Assembly: GCF_035222275.1 (NCBI RefSeq)
Contig: NC_085884.1
Span: 124,001 to 188,000, forward strand
Length of the DNA stretch: 64,000 nucleotides
Source of the DNA: Podospora bellae-mahoneyi
Taxonomy: Eukaryota > Ascomycota > Sordariomycetes > Sordariales > Podosporaceae
Reading direction: 5' to 3'
Of this stretch, positions 11,923 through 24,225 are shown piece after piece; position 1 is the stretch's first letter, and every line of letters begins with the position of its first letter. Below the pieces are notes generated by a model. It did not search any database and had not been told where the DNA came from. It was given only the letters and a program-made list of their open reading frames with translations. Both the position numbers and the translations under genes were made by a program.

Positions 11923-13533
11923 TTAGGCAAGGAACATGAAGGCCCACCCAGCCACTGCAGCAGCCAAAAGACCAGTGGCGGCACCGGTCACACCGGCGCC
12001 GCTGGTGTCGTCTCGGAACTCTTCAGCGGTCGTCTGCTCGCAGATGCCCGAGTCCTTGAGCGCATCGGCGGGGACATAGACCTTGGGAACGCCGTTGTTC
12101 ATCTTCATTTCGATAGTGCCCGACATGCCAGCCTGGTTGGACTGGCAGGTGAGGACCTCAACGACCTTCTGATCGGCCTGGAAGCCGCCAACGATGAGCG
12201 GATGTTTGCCGCCCTTGGAGCTGTTGTTGGTGATGCAGAACACGATCTGACTGCCGTAGGAGCCCTTCTTGGTGCAAAAGTAGTTGCTGTTGGCCTTAAG
12301 GATCTCGGAGGCGGTGTTGACATAGTCCTTGTCGAGCTTAATGATATGGTTGCGCACCTTGTTGAGCGTAGCGGTGAGCTTGTACAGGGGCGACTCCTTG
12401 TCATAGCCGGACTGCCAGAGAGGCTCACGGTTGTGAGGAGTCTCGAAGCCGTTAAAGTGCTGCTCCTGGCCCTGGTACACGGTGGGAACGCCGTCGTTGA
12501 GGATAACGTAGGTCATGGCGTTCTTGGCAATGGCCATGTCGCTGTTCTTATTGGCGAAACGGGGCATGTCGTGGTTCTCGACAAAGGTGCCCAGGGCAAA
12601 GGTGTCATTGCAGTTGTTGATGGCCTGCTTCTTGATCTGGGCGAGCTTCTCGAAAGAGCCACCGTTGAAGCCGTCGACGAGCTTGTAGTAGTCGAGATAG
12701 TTGGGCATGCCGGGCAGGAGGTCCAGAGTCTGGTAGCGGCAGAAGTCCTCGGTCTCGCCCGTCAAAACCTCGCCCCAGGCAAACACACCGGAAGACTTGA
12801 CAAAGCCGGGCAAGAACTCGTCGTTGACGTGCTTGGCGGCATCGATGCGGAGACCGTCAATGGAATAGTTGCTGACAAGACCCTTGATCCAGCTGTTCAT
12901 CTCCTTGATCACGAATTCGTTGCGGGTGTCGAGATCGGCAAGGGCAACGCCATAGGGATAGAGCCAGCAGTCTTGGTATTCGGTGGCGTTCAACCAGCCC
13001 TTCTCGGTGACGTTGCAGTAGGGATGGAAGTACTTCTCGTCGTTGAAGGGGTTGAACTTGGAGTAATCGATCTTGGGGGGGGGCTTGTTGTCGAACTTTT
13101 GCGCCATGTGGTTGACGACAACATCGGCCATGAGGTAGATGTCGCGCTTCTTGAGCTCGGCCACCAGATCCTTGAAGTCCTTCTCGGTGCCAAACTTGTC
13201 GTTGAGGGCATACAGATCCGTGGTCCAGTAGCCGTGGTAGGGGTCACCGACGGCCGTGTGCTCCTCCATGTTCTTGTTGATGGGGCTGATCTGGATGGCC
13301 GTGAAGCCCATGTCTTGGATGTAGTCGAGCTTGTTGATCAAGCCTCTCCAGGTGCCACCGCAGAACTCGTGGGCCTCACACTCGTGGTCGATGGAGCCAT
13401 CGGTGCGGGCATAACGGTCAATCATGACCTGGTAGACGGACCGTGTCTTCCATTCCTCAGCGTCGGCAGCAAGACCGAGGCCAGAGAAGGCCAGACTGGC
13501 AACGCCAGCCAGGCTCAAGAGTGAAGCTCGCAT
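11923..13533 (-). CDS. GPI-anchored alpha-amylase (GH13, AmyD/AgtA-like, 536 aa)
   Basis: A single exon; the frame extends upstream to 13761, but the signal peptide MRASLLSLAGVASLAFSGLG fixes the start at 13533. GH13 catalytic regions are present: DVVVNHM (region I), GLRIDAAKH with nucleophile Asp231, WGEVLTGE with acid/base Glu255, and FVENHDMPRF with Asp322. The C-terminus (DDTSGAGVTGAATG followed by a hydrophobic tail ending FMFLA) is a GPI-attachment signal. Aspergillus AgtA/AmyD enzymes of this design act on wall alpha-glucan synthesis or chain length rather than on external starch. The M in ENHDMPRF, where secreted Taka-type amylases have N, fits that subgroup. The gene is divergent from the alpha-1,3-glucan synthase, sharing a 2.46 kb intergenic region, which supports a wall role. 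Confidence 0.93.
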   Translation of the reverse strand: MRASLLSLAGVASLAFSGLGLAADAEEWKTRSVYQVMIDRYARTDGSIDHECEAHEFCGGTWRGLINKLDYIQDMGFTAIQISPINKNMEEHTAVGDPYHGYWTTDLYALNDKFGTEKDFKDLVAELKKRDIYLMADVVVNHMAQKFDNKPPPKIDYSKFNPFNDEKYFHPYCNVTEKGWLNATEYQDCWLYPYGVALADLDTRNEFVIKEMNSWIKGLVSNYSIDGLRIDAAKHVNDEFLPGFVKSSGVFAWGEVLTGETEDFCRYQTLDLLPGMPNYLDYYKLVDGFNGGSFEKLAQIKKQAINNCNDTFALGTFVENHDMPRFANKNSDMAIAKNAMTYVILNDGVPTVYQGQEQHFNGFETPHNREPLWQSGYDKESPLYKLTATLNKVRNHIIKLDKDYVNTASEILKANSNYFCTKKGSYGSQIVFCITNNSSKGGKHPLIVGGFQADQKVVEVLTCQSNQAGMSGTIEMKMNNGVPKVYVPADALKDSGICEQTTAEEFRDDTSGAGVTGAATGLLAAAVAGWAFMFLA

Positions 13534-15992
13534 GGTGGGTGTCTTGCTGTCAAGCAGAAGCTGAGAATATCCCAAAATAGGAAAGCGACGATACTTGTAA
13601 GACCGGGCAGTGAAAAGCTGGTTCGGATGCACCGGTGTCTTCGGCCCAATATTTTTTTCTTCTTCTTTGTTATTTATGCTTAGTGAGTGACTCGGGTCAG
13701 ATACCCCCTTCTTTCTTCGTCTTCTTGCTTCTCGTCCTAACACATTGGGGCCGAAAGGCAAAAAAAAAAAAAAAAGAGTGTGAATACGCCTAAGACGGCG
13801 TTTTTGGGAATGTGTGTATAAAGCGAATGTAGGGAATAAACAGCCGTTGAGGTGTCAAAAGATGACTGGCGTCAGGTTGGACAGACTCTGGGGAAAATAA
13901 AAGGGGGGGGGCCCAGGGGGAGGGAACACCGCGTCTCTACAGGACGCTACGGACACGCTTTTCGACCCGACACCACTGTGCTGGGCATGTCGGGAGGGTC
14001 CCGGGGACACCGGCCAGTGGTTGACATTGGGGAGAAGGGGGCGGGGGGAGGGGGGGGGGTGTTCATGGGGTGTCCATGCAACGGGACGAGATGAGAGATG
14101 AGGAGATGAGCCTACCAGCCAAGACAGTCCAAGAAGAGGCTGGACACTGTGCATTGCTTGCGAGAATGGGGAACCAGTAGGGGACCCCTGCCACGCCGAC
14201 TCGTGTCAGTCGAATGTTGATCTATCCGGTCTCCGCTTTGAACTGCAGGCTTTTTCTTGGACTGAAATTAGGGGCGTTTCTGTTTTTCTCATGTAACGGT
14301 TCTGCCGGCGGCAGTGTTGCAGGAAGGCATCCGTACCTACTGACTAACATGACTTCCCAGTTCTATCTACCGTGCACATCTACGGTCGGGATAAGCTTCT
14401 GAGTCGTGCGGTGTTGAAGAGGCACAGAGGGTTAAGTCATCCTGCCGTTGAGCCAAGCCGTTGTCGGGTGTTAGGGTATGCCAGATGGCAGACCTGCCTG
14501 CCAGGCGGGATGGGGATGCCAGCGCGCGCGCGCCGCGGTGTGGCGTCGAATGACGGAACATTGGCCAGGTGGGTACCGGTAAGCGAAGGGATGTGGACCT
14601 TTTGTTCCTTCTTGGCGCACCACTCTTTTCAGGAACTCGAAGCCGCCGACCGAAACATCTTCTCCAGAAAAAAAAGGAGCACCAGCAGCAGAAGCAGAAA
14701 CACGAAGGCCACTAACAGCTGGCTCCATCCCGGTCATTTCGTCGTTTCGGCCTGTCAGTGTCAGCGACACAGAGACATCTACGACATCCTTCTCTTCCAG
14801 TGAGTGCCACCAACCCAGGGCAATGGTCCCCAACGACACCAAAGCAGCAGGGACTTTTCTTTCGTCGCGCTGGGCAGTCGACAGAGGCCGTGGCAAGGCG
14901 CGAACAAGCACGCAAAGAATTCTTCTTTTCCGCCTTCCGAAGCCCGATCGAGCGGGTCGCATCGAATCTGCCGCGGTACCTCCTCTGCGATCCCTGTCTG
15001 CGCACGCTCGTATCGAATCAAGCTGCCAGGGCCAATGGTCACAGTGCGCTGGACATGGAGGGTCGGAGGCGACAAAGCAGGGCACTCTCCACCCTGCCGA
15101 CACAGGTTTTGCACCATGAACCTCGACAAGCCTCTCAAGCTTCCAGTCTAACCCGCCTTATCGCCCGTCCCAAGAAAAGGGGCAGCAGTGCACCGTCGCA
15201 CCAGCCAAGGCCTGGATAAGGGAAAATTGGGAAAGGCACCACCTGTTGCATTCATCCACATCCGCCCACCAGCTTCCTCTGCCTTGCCGGGTTCTTCATG
15301 TCGAGCACTTGTGTTTTTGTTTTGGCCTTCATGTTCATCTCACCGTCTCACGGGGGCCATGCCGGCATTTGCTTTCCTTCGACGGCCTTTCTAAGGAGAT
15401 GGCCGAGGGTCCGCGAAATGATGTCGATGCCGTCGAGATGAAGTGGGAAAAGGAGAACTGATGAGCCAACGAGCGAACGTGCCGAAAGTGATAATTCCTA
15501 TCAAAAGCAACTGATAGGCTGAGTGGCCTCGACGCGGCTCCGCCTATCTGCGCTCCGGTATTCTTCCGCGCGCGAGGGTGGCCAACGCGAGCTGGGGAGG
15601 TGTGGCAGCTGTAATGCTCCCACGCCCAGCATCCAGATCTCCACTTGGAAGGTCTGACCACGGGTTTCCATGCCCCCTTTTCCCGCCTCTCTCTCTCTGT
15701 GACCGGATGGGGCTTCGTCGTGACGTGGAGTTCACAGCTAGGGCTGGCTGGCCTGTCCAACGTGTCTCGTCCGTCCGGGGGTCGGGAGGGGGGGGGGAGG
15801 GCTTCGATAGCGCGCATCTTTTTCCCTTTCTAATCTGTTGGTGGTTGCCATCATCGTCCTTCTTTGTATTGTTGTGTTTTCAAAAGTTGTACTGCTGAAT
15901 TTTTGTCTTGTCTTGTCTTTTGTTTTTTATTGGCATTGTCTCTCGTTTCCAAACCTACTGTCGCTCCCAATGAGAGGCGAGCGACGGTCAAC
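13534..15992. promoter_or_regulatory. Shared divergent promoter region of alpha-amylase and alpha-1,3-glucan synthase genes
   Basis: A 2.46 kb gene-free region between two divergently transcribed wall genes. It holds an A16 tract at 13760-13775 and three G-rich tracts on the plus strand (about 13903-13920, 14038-14060 and 15783-15800). Open frames such as 14471-15103 (minus) and 14758-15219 (plus) overlap each other on both strands and show no domain, so I take them as chance. Long leaders and shared regulation of both genes are plausible. Confidence 0.45.
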
Positions 15993-18900
15993 ATGATCCG
16001 CCCTCCGTTCTTTTCGAATGCCCTACTCATCACCCTCCTTACGGCCACCACACTCGTTCAAGGCCTCAGATACGACAAGGATGAAGAGAACTGGAACCTC
16101 AACACGAAGAAGTCGGCCAAGACGCCGCTCGAATATGACTACGATGTCTCTCTACGACCAGAAAACTACACCTACATGGACTCCCCCACAAACTGGCGGA
16201 TGCCCGTATACACACTCTTTTTAGATCGATGGGTCAATGGCGACCCAAACAATGACGACATCAACGGCACTCTCTACGAGACCGACATGATGAGCACGCA
16301 GCTACGCTTTGGAGGAGATCTCGAAGGACTGAGGGACTCTCTCGACTACATTGCTGGCATGGGTGCCAAGGTATGCTGAACGGCGGGGGCGGGGGGTTCG
16401 ACCATCAAAGAAGAGAGGGCAGAGGGTGCTGACAGACGACAGGCCATTTACATTGCTGGATCTCCCTTCATCAACTTGCCATGGGGTGCCGACTCCTACT
16501 CGGTATGTGCAACTAGAGCTCACCTATCTTGGGTGTGGTGGTAGTGGAAGATATACTGACCGAGGCCATGCCAGCCCATCGACTTGACTATGCTTGATAA
16601 GCACTTTGGACACATCCGTGAGTGGCAGGAGGTTATCCATGAAATTCACGAGCGCAACATGTGGGTTATCATCGATAACACCATGGCTACGTAAGTTTTG
16701 CTTCCGGCAGGTGGTTCCGCTGAGGTGGTGCAAAATCTGACATGTCTCTCCCGGGCAGCATGAGTGATCTGATTGGTTTCGAGGGCTTCCTCAACGAGAC
16801 GACGCCTTTCCGGACCGAAGAACACAAGGTTCTGTGGAAATCTGATCGTGTGTACCCCGACTTCTCCATCGGTAACGAGTACAACGAAACATGTGACTAC
16901 CCCGAATTCTGGTACGAGGACGGCAAGCGCATCAAGCCGCCAGGACTCAAGGGCTGCTACAACAGTGACTTTGACCAGTATGGTGATATCGAAGCCTTCG
17001 GTGTGTTTCCCGATTGGCAGCGTCAGCTGGCCAAATTCGCCTCGGTGCAGGATCGTCTCCGCGACTGGCATCCTTCTGTGGCCGCCCGTATTGAACACTT
17101 TTCTTGCATGGCCGTGAGGGCCCTGGACATTGACGCTTTCCGTATCGACAAGGCCGTCCAGGTCACGGTGGATGCCCAGGCTTCCTTCAGCTCTGCAATG
17201 CGCAAGTGTGCCACCGACATTGGCAAGACCAACTTTGCCGTCTTTGGTGAAATCACGAGCGGCAACACTCTTGGATCCATTTACATTGGCCGTGGCCGCG
17301 AGCCCGGGGCGGCCGAGAACTTGCATCCCGAAAAGGCCATGAACATGGACTCGGACTGGAAGAACAACCAGGACCTTTTTGTCCGGGAGCCCGGCAACAG
17401 TGCCCTCGACGGCGGTGCTTTCCACTACTCCATCTACCGTTCCATGACGCGTTTCCTCGGCCTCAGTGGACATCTCCAGGCCGGTTTCGACTTGCCTGTC
17501 GACTGGGTCATGACCTGGCACGAGATGCTCAAGACCAACGACATGTACAATGCCAACACGGGCAAGTTCGACCCTCGCCATCTCTACGGTGCCACCAATC
17601 AGGATGTGTTCCGTTGGCCGTCGGTTGTTCAGGGCATGGAGCGTCAGTTGCTCGCCTATTTCATCATCACGTTTGTGCTCCCAGGCGCGCCCATCATCTA
17701 CTACGGCGAGGAGCAGGCGCTCTACGCCCTCGATGGTACGGCTTCCAACTACGTTTTCGGTCGCCAGGCGATGGCCCCCTCGCCAGCGTGGAAGGCACAC
17801 GGGTGCTTCCAGCTCAACGTCACGCAGTACATTGGCTGGCCCGTCGAGAAGGGCCGTCTCGGCTGCCACGACGACGGCGTTGCTCGGGACCACCGCGATC
17901 CTGCGGCCCATCTGCGGAACACCTTCAAGCACATGTTTGCCATCCGCGATCACCTTCGCAGCATCGATCATGGCTGGTACCTCAAGACTCTCGCCCAGCA
18001 AACCGAGGAGATTTGGCTGGATGGTAGCACAAACTTCACCGAGACTGGTATCTGGAGCGTTGGCCGGGGGACCTCCGACACGCAACCGGAGGACGAAGAG
18101 CCTGTGTGGCTCATCTACAGCAACCGCAACAAGACCCATACCTACGAATTTGACTGCAGCAACCCCGATACCTTCAACAACGGCGCCTTCATCGCTCCCT
18201 TTGACGCTGGCACCAAGATTCGGGATGTCTTTGAGGACGGACCTGAGATCACTCTCGAGGCTTCTCCTGTCAAGAACGAGTTCGGCAACAGCACCAAGAA
18301 TGCGGGCTGTCTCAGCAAGATTGTCATGCCCCCTTATGGCTTCAAGATGTATGTGCTCAAGGACAGCTGGCTCGAGCCGGCCCCCATGATCACCAAGTTT
18401 GAACCCGGTCATGACATGTCCATCGATTCCACCGGCAAGGGCGGTGTGATCCCGATTCGCCTCGAGTTCAACCACGAGATGGACTGCGACTCTGTCAAGA
18501 AATCGACCACCGCCGTCCTCACGGTGGACCACTCGGGCATAGCCAACCCCAAGAAGCTCGACATCACCTGGGACAACAATGCCTGTGGGACGTTTACCCC
18601 CTCCGAGAAGAGCGAGTACATCGGGTCGATCGAGTCAACTTGGAAGATCACTGGAAAGCTCACCAATGTCCAAGACGGCATCATCAAGCTGTCCGTCAGG
18701 AACGCTACTAGAGAGGACGGATCTGCCAGCACCAATGCCAATGATCATTTCTTGATCCGGTTTGGGGCGCCAAACAACCCGGTCGTGTTTCCATCGTCGG
18801 CCAACTACTCCCGCACCCTCTTGCACTTTGACGGAAACAGGATGGCCATCAATCACAGCGCCCCGGGCGCTACGCATTTCAGGTTCAGCACCGACTTCGG

Positions 18901-21900
18901 TTCCCTCTGGAGCGAGTGGTTCCCGTACGACGCCGAAAAGACATACCAAGAAGTCGACGCCATGTACCGAGACAACACTCTCTGGACAGGCACGGAGCTG
19001 CAGAAGTGGGAGGGCAAGCACCTGCAGGTTCAGTACTTCAGCAAGCCCCTCGGCTCGTCCGGCTTCATCCAGCACGCCGACAGCAACGACATCACTTTTG
19101 AGCGTCATGTCCCACACATTCGAATCCACGGTCCGTACAACAAGTGGGGCTATGATGCCGGCTTGCCCGGCTCCATGGACTTGGTTCACCACCACACCTG
19201 GGAGCTGCACTACATGTATGAGTGGCCGGCCGAGTTCCAGCTGAACGTTTGGGGTATCAATCCCGACAACCAGCCCGATGTCGGCTTCATATACGGTGAC
19301 ATTGACAACGACGGCATCGTCGACCGTCTTCCCCCGAGCAGTCTGGCCAGAAACGTCATCAACATCACCGAGCCCCCTCCCCTGCCGCAGCTCGCCTACA
19401 AGCTCGTCTACAACGACGCTACGTGGAGATTCGAGTACATTCCCACTGGTCACATTGGCATCCAGGTGGTTCTCTTCATCCTCCTTGCCATCATTCCCGT
19501 CTTGCTCGCCGTGCTTGCAGGCTGGATCTACATGCACAGCTTCTACCAGGTCAAGATCAATAAGTCTGGCTTCAGCTCCAAGGGCTGGGTCCCGCTCAAG
19601 CTTGGCAACCTGTCCAAGCTTGACTTCCGGAATCTTGGCAAGGGTGGTGTCGAGATGAGCCCCATGCCTCCCCCGCCTCCCAGCGCTGCCTTGGTTCCTT
19701 TTGGTAGCGGCGGTGGTCAGAGGACCGTCTTGATCGCGACCATGGAGTACAACATTGACGACTTTGGCATCAAGATTAAGATTGGTGGTCTCGGTGTGAT
19801 GGCTCAGCTCATGGGTTCTGCCCTGAAGCACATGAACCTCATCTGGGTCATTCCGGTCGTCGGCGATGTCACGTATCCCTTTGACAGCATGCAGGCCGCC
19901 GAGCCTATGTACGTCCAGGTCATGGGCCAGCCGTACGAGATTGAGGTCTACTACTATACTGTCAACAACATCACCTACGTCCTCCTGGACGCCCCCATCT
20001 TCCGCAAGCAGACCAAGGCCAACCCCTACATCGCGCGCATGGACGACATTGAGTCGGCCATCCTGTACGCCGCCTGGAACTCCTGCATTGCCGAAACCAT
20101 CCGCCGGTTCCCCGTCGACATCTACCACATCAACGACTACCACGGTGCCGCCGCCCCTCTGTATCTCCTTCCTCAGACCGTCCCCTGCTGTCTCTCGCTC
20201 CACAACGCCGAGTTCCAAGGTATGTGGCCTATGCGCACACCTGAGGAGCAAAAGGAAGTCTGCGAGGTCTTTAACCTCCCCCCCGAGGTGGTCAGGGACT
20301 ATGTCCAGTATGGTTCCGTGTTTAACCTGCTCCACGCCGGTGCGAGCTACCTCCGTATCCACCAACGTGGCTTTGGTGCCGTCGGGGTGTCCCGAAAATA
20401 CGGTGACCGTTCTCTGGCCCGCTACCCTATCTTCTGGAGTTTGAAGAACATTGGCCAGCTGCCCAACCCCGACCCCTCGGACACTGCCGACTGGGACCCG
20501 AACGAGGATATCTCGAACCAGTCGAAGGAGATCGAGATTGACCAGAGCTTTGAGGAGAAGAGAGGCGACCTCCGCCGTCAGGCCCAAGAGTGGGCTGGCC
20601 TTGAGGTGGACCCCACAGCCGAGCTCTTCGTCTTCGTCGGACGTTGGAGTTTGCAGAAGGGTGTTGATTTGATCGCTGATATTTTCCCCAGCATTTTGGA
20701 GAAGTACCCCAAGACGCAGCTCATTTGCGTCGGCCCCGTCATTGATCTGTACGGCCGTTTTGCGGCCCTCAAGTTGGAAAAGCTGATGAAGAAGTACCCC
20801 AAGAGGGTCTACAGCAAGCCCGAGTTCACCCAACTTCCGCCATACATCTTCAGCGGTGCCGAGTTCGCCCTGATTCCGTCTCGTGATGAACCTTTCGGCC
20901 TGGTTGCCGTCGAGTTCGGAAGAAAGGGTGCGCTCGGTGTCGGCGCTCGTGTTGGTGGTCTTGGTCAGATGCCCGGTTTTTGGTACACTGTCGAGTCCAT
21001 GACCCCCTCCCATTTGCTCCAGCAGTTCAGGCAGGCTATTGTCTCGGCTCTGGATTGCAAGTAAGTTGACCACAGAGTTCCTGCCTTTGCTAACGAACAC
21101 GACTGACACACCTGATACTTTGCAGACACAACAAGCGCCAAATGATGAGAGCGTGGAGTGCGAAGCAGCGTTTCCCCGTCGCCCAGTGGCTCAAGCAGCT
21201 GGACGAGCTCTACAGCGAGTCCATCCGCATCCACCAAAAGGAGGCCAAGAAGAAGAAGTTTGATGCGCTCAGCCCCAGCCCCATGGGGACCAGGCCATCG
21301 TCTCGTGCCAGCAACATCTCGAACACTTACGTGGATCCAACCGGCGGCGCTCACACTCCAGGAATCACCCCCAGCCCAAGTCCGGGACCAGAACAAGGCC
21401 TCATGACGCCGAGACTGGCTTCCCCAGAAGCCCTGCCCACGCCCACGGCACCATGGGCAGGTGGTATGAAGTCCAACTCGCCTCGTGAATCGGTTGCCAG
21501 CTCCATCAATGGAAACACACTGTACGCCAATCCCGCGGCCCAAAGTAGTACTGTCAGCGTTGACAGTTTCGCAATCAGGGCCCAGAAAGACGGCATGCAC
21601 TCCCCAGGACTGGCCCCATCGGACAACGGACTCAGCCTTCCCCGGCCGGCCTTTGGAAATGCCAACCGCAACAGCAGTCTTCTCAGTCTTCCCGATGTCG
21701 TCGGTGACAGGCAAGACTTCAAGCTGCAGCAGGTGGACCAGTTCTTCAATGACACCAACGGAGAGTACTATGCCGAGTTCGAAGACATGCTCGAGACGTT
21801 GAGCGCCGGCAACTCGACCAACGAGCTATGCATCGAAACATTCCTCAAGAGAAGCGAAAAGGAGTGGTTCGCGAGATATCGTGACGCCAAGCTTGGGCGG

Positions 21901-23503
21901 TATAGAGAATCCCACATCGGCAGCCCTGGCAGCCGGCCCGAGTCGAGAAACGGTCTTGGTGGGCGAAACGAGTCGGTTGTCAGCCGTGGACGTCAACGAC
22001 ACCGCAGCATGACCCCCAGCGGTCTGGCCAGGTCCGTCTTCGAGACCTCGCCACCAGGCAATGGCGGCGGCGGCGGCATGGTGGACGATGAGTTCCTGTT
22101 GGGCGATGGTTACAGAGCACCAACAGGTCTCAAGAGGTATGGACACACACCCTCCGTCTGGAGAACATGAATAACAATACTAACCTTCCTTGTTGTGCAG
22201 AATCATGTCTATTCGCATCGGTGACTGGCCCATCTACTCGTTCTTCCTCGCCCTCCAGCAAGTCATTTCCGTCAGCTCGTACCAGATTGTCCTCCTCACA
22301 GGCGAAACCAACCAAACGCCAGAAAAGCTCTACATGGTCGCCGCTACCTACATGGCCACGTCGTTGATCTGGTGGGCACTCGAGAGAAACTTCAAGTCTG
22401 TCTACTCGCTCTCGGCCCCGTGGTTCTTTTACGGTCTCGCCTTCATGTTGATTGGCATTTCGCCCCTGCTTTCCGACTGGCGCGTGTCCAACAAGCTCGA
22501 GGAAGCTGCCACCTGCTTCTATGCCGCCGGCGCCAGTTCCGGTGCCCTGTCCTTTGCGCTCAACTTTGGTGACGAAGGTGGCGCGCCTACCAAGCAGTGG
22601 ATCACTCGTGCCCTCGTGGTGTCGGGCTTTGCGCAGGTGTTCAGCATTGGTCTCTGGTACTGGGGCTCCATTGTCTCGACTCTGGATCCCACATCCACTA
22701 TCTTTGTCGGCACTTCCAAGGTCCCCCAAGCCATCGTCGTCGGCATTCCCATCTGCCTACTCATGTGGGCCATTGGTGCCATGCTTTATGTTGGTCTCCC
22801 TGACTTTTACCGGCAATCTCCGGCGAGCATTCCCGGTTTCTGGATCTCGCTTTGGCGCCGCAAGGTCGTCCCCTGGTTCTTTGTCATGATCATCATCCAA
22901 AACTACTGGCTGTCGGCTCCCTATGGCCGCAGTTGGCAGTTCCTGTTCAACACGCAGCACGTTCCCGGCTGGGGTATCTTCTTGCTTGCCTTGGGCTTCT
23001 ACGTCGGCCTTTGGGCCCTCGTCTTGTGGGGCTTCTCTCATTTCAGCGAGGAGCACACCTGGCTCCTGCCCATCTTCGCCATCGGCCTCTGCGCACCACG
23101 GTGGGCGCAGGAGTTCTGGGGCACATCCGGCATGGGCTGGTACCTCCCGTGGGCTGGTGGCCCTGTCGGCTCAGCCATTCTTTCCCGCTGCCTGTGGCTC
23201 TGGTTGGGTCTCTTGGACAACATCCAGGGCGTCGGGTTGGGCATGTTGCTCCTGGCCACGCTGACCAGACAGCACGTCCTGACCGTCTTGGTGGGCGCCC
23301 AGGTCATCGGCAGTGCTTTCACCATGCTGGCGCGGGCGACCAGTCCCAACGCACTCTCGCCCAACACCACGTTCCCTGACTTCAGCCAGGGCATCATGCC
23401 TGGAGCAGCCAGTCCTTACTTCTGGGTGTGTCTGGGATTCCAGCTGATCATCCCCTTTGGGTTCTTCAAGTTCTTCAGGAAGGAGCAGGTCGAGAAGCCC
23501 TAA
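15993..23503 (+). CDS. ags1: Cell-wall alpha-1,3-glucan synthase (2389 aa)
   Basis: Six exons: 15993-16370, 16443-16502, 16575-16690, 16759-21060, 21126-22136 and 22201-23503; all introns are GT-AG. This plasma-membrane enzyme polymerises alpha-1,3-glucan of the wall. Domains in order are: signal peptide (MIRPPFFSNALLITLLTATT); extracellular GH13 domain (DRWVNGDPNNDDINGT, DIDAFRIDKAV with the nucleophile Asp, AVFGEITSGN with the acid/base Glu); beta-rich linker; transmembrane helix near residues 1085-1115 (HIGIQVVLFILLAIIPVLL onward); cytoplasmic GT5 glycogen-synthase-like domain from about 1174 (KIKIGGLGVMAQ, later FVGRWSLQKGVD and SRDEPFGLVAVEFG); Ser/Pro-rich linker (about 1640-1950); and a multi-span membrane domain from about 1965 to the end, proposed to export the chain. 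Length and order match Mok1/Ags1 proteins. Everything looks intact. Confidence 0.97.
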
Positions 23504-24225
23504 AAGTTTTGCTATACTACCTTTATCGTAATGCCTATTGTGCGTCTTGTTGCTGTTGCAGTCATGTTGGTGTTTTATGTCGGGTTGGCGGGCGGGCCGG
23601 CGTGCAAGGAAGACTTTGTTTTTTTTGGTTTTCATTTTCTCACTCTCCATGACGAAAGGGTAATAGACGGAAACGGATTCCAATGTCAAAGAAGCTTATG
23701 GGAGGTTGGAAATGGGTTTCCAGCTGGGAAAAAGTACATGATGACATACACACACAGACACACCCACAAACACACACATAACTGCCTAGAGATTCGGTCC
23801 GACATAACATACATTTTCTTACAATCCTTTACTTTTTATTTATAGTTGGCGGTAATTACATCTTTGTAGTGTATATAGTTGACGAAGCATCCATGATTTT
23901 CTGAAGTGTATTGTTGTTCCATTTCCCCTACGTCATGTCCCATCTTCTTGGGTCACCTTGTGCTTGCTTTGCTCCCGCCAGAAAATGCGAGCAACCGTTG
24001 GCCAAGTCATCGTACCAGTTTGCCCCCGTTGTCGTACCTACCACGAACCACACACCGACACAAAGCCCCAGTAACGGTCACCGAGTCGGCTACAAATAGC
24101 GAGTTACTTTCGGCCCTCTTCCTACACCATTTTCCCCCTCCAACGAACTCACTCATCACCCCCGCCACGTACGAGTCGTCACCCTTTGCCTTTTTCCATC
24201 TCGATCCCCATCCTCCTTGCCAAAC
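23504..24225. other. Intergenic region with CA-rich stretch
   Basis: 3' flank of the glucan synthase gene and promoter of the Asp-box protein gene. A CA-rich imperfect microsatellite lies at about 23744-23780. No gene supported. Confidence 0.5.

Noticed and set aside
12202-13524. Long open frame (440 codons) on the plus strand
   Set aside because: Exact antisense of the GPI-anchored alpha-amylase; its Val/Leu/Gly-rich composition is that of a mirrored frame.
14471-15219. Overlapping frames on both strands between amylase and glucan synthase genes
   Set aside because: They overlap one another, have no signal peptide, domain or splice support, and lie in a G-rich promoter region; treated as chance frames.
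16646-21109. Very long minus-strand open frames of 628 and 824 codons
   Set aside because: Antisense of the alpha-1,3-glucan synthase main exon; no domain, and composition typical of the reverse of a GC3-biased gene.
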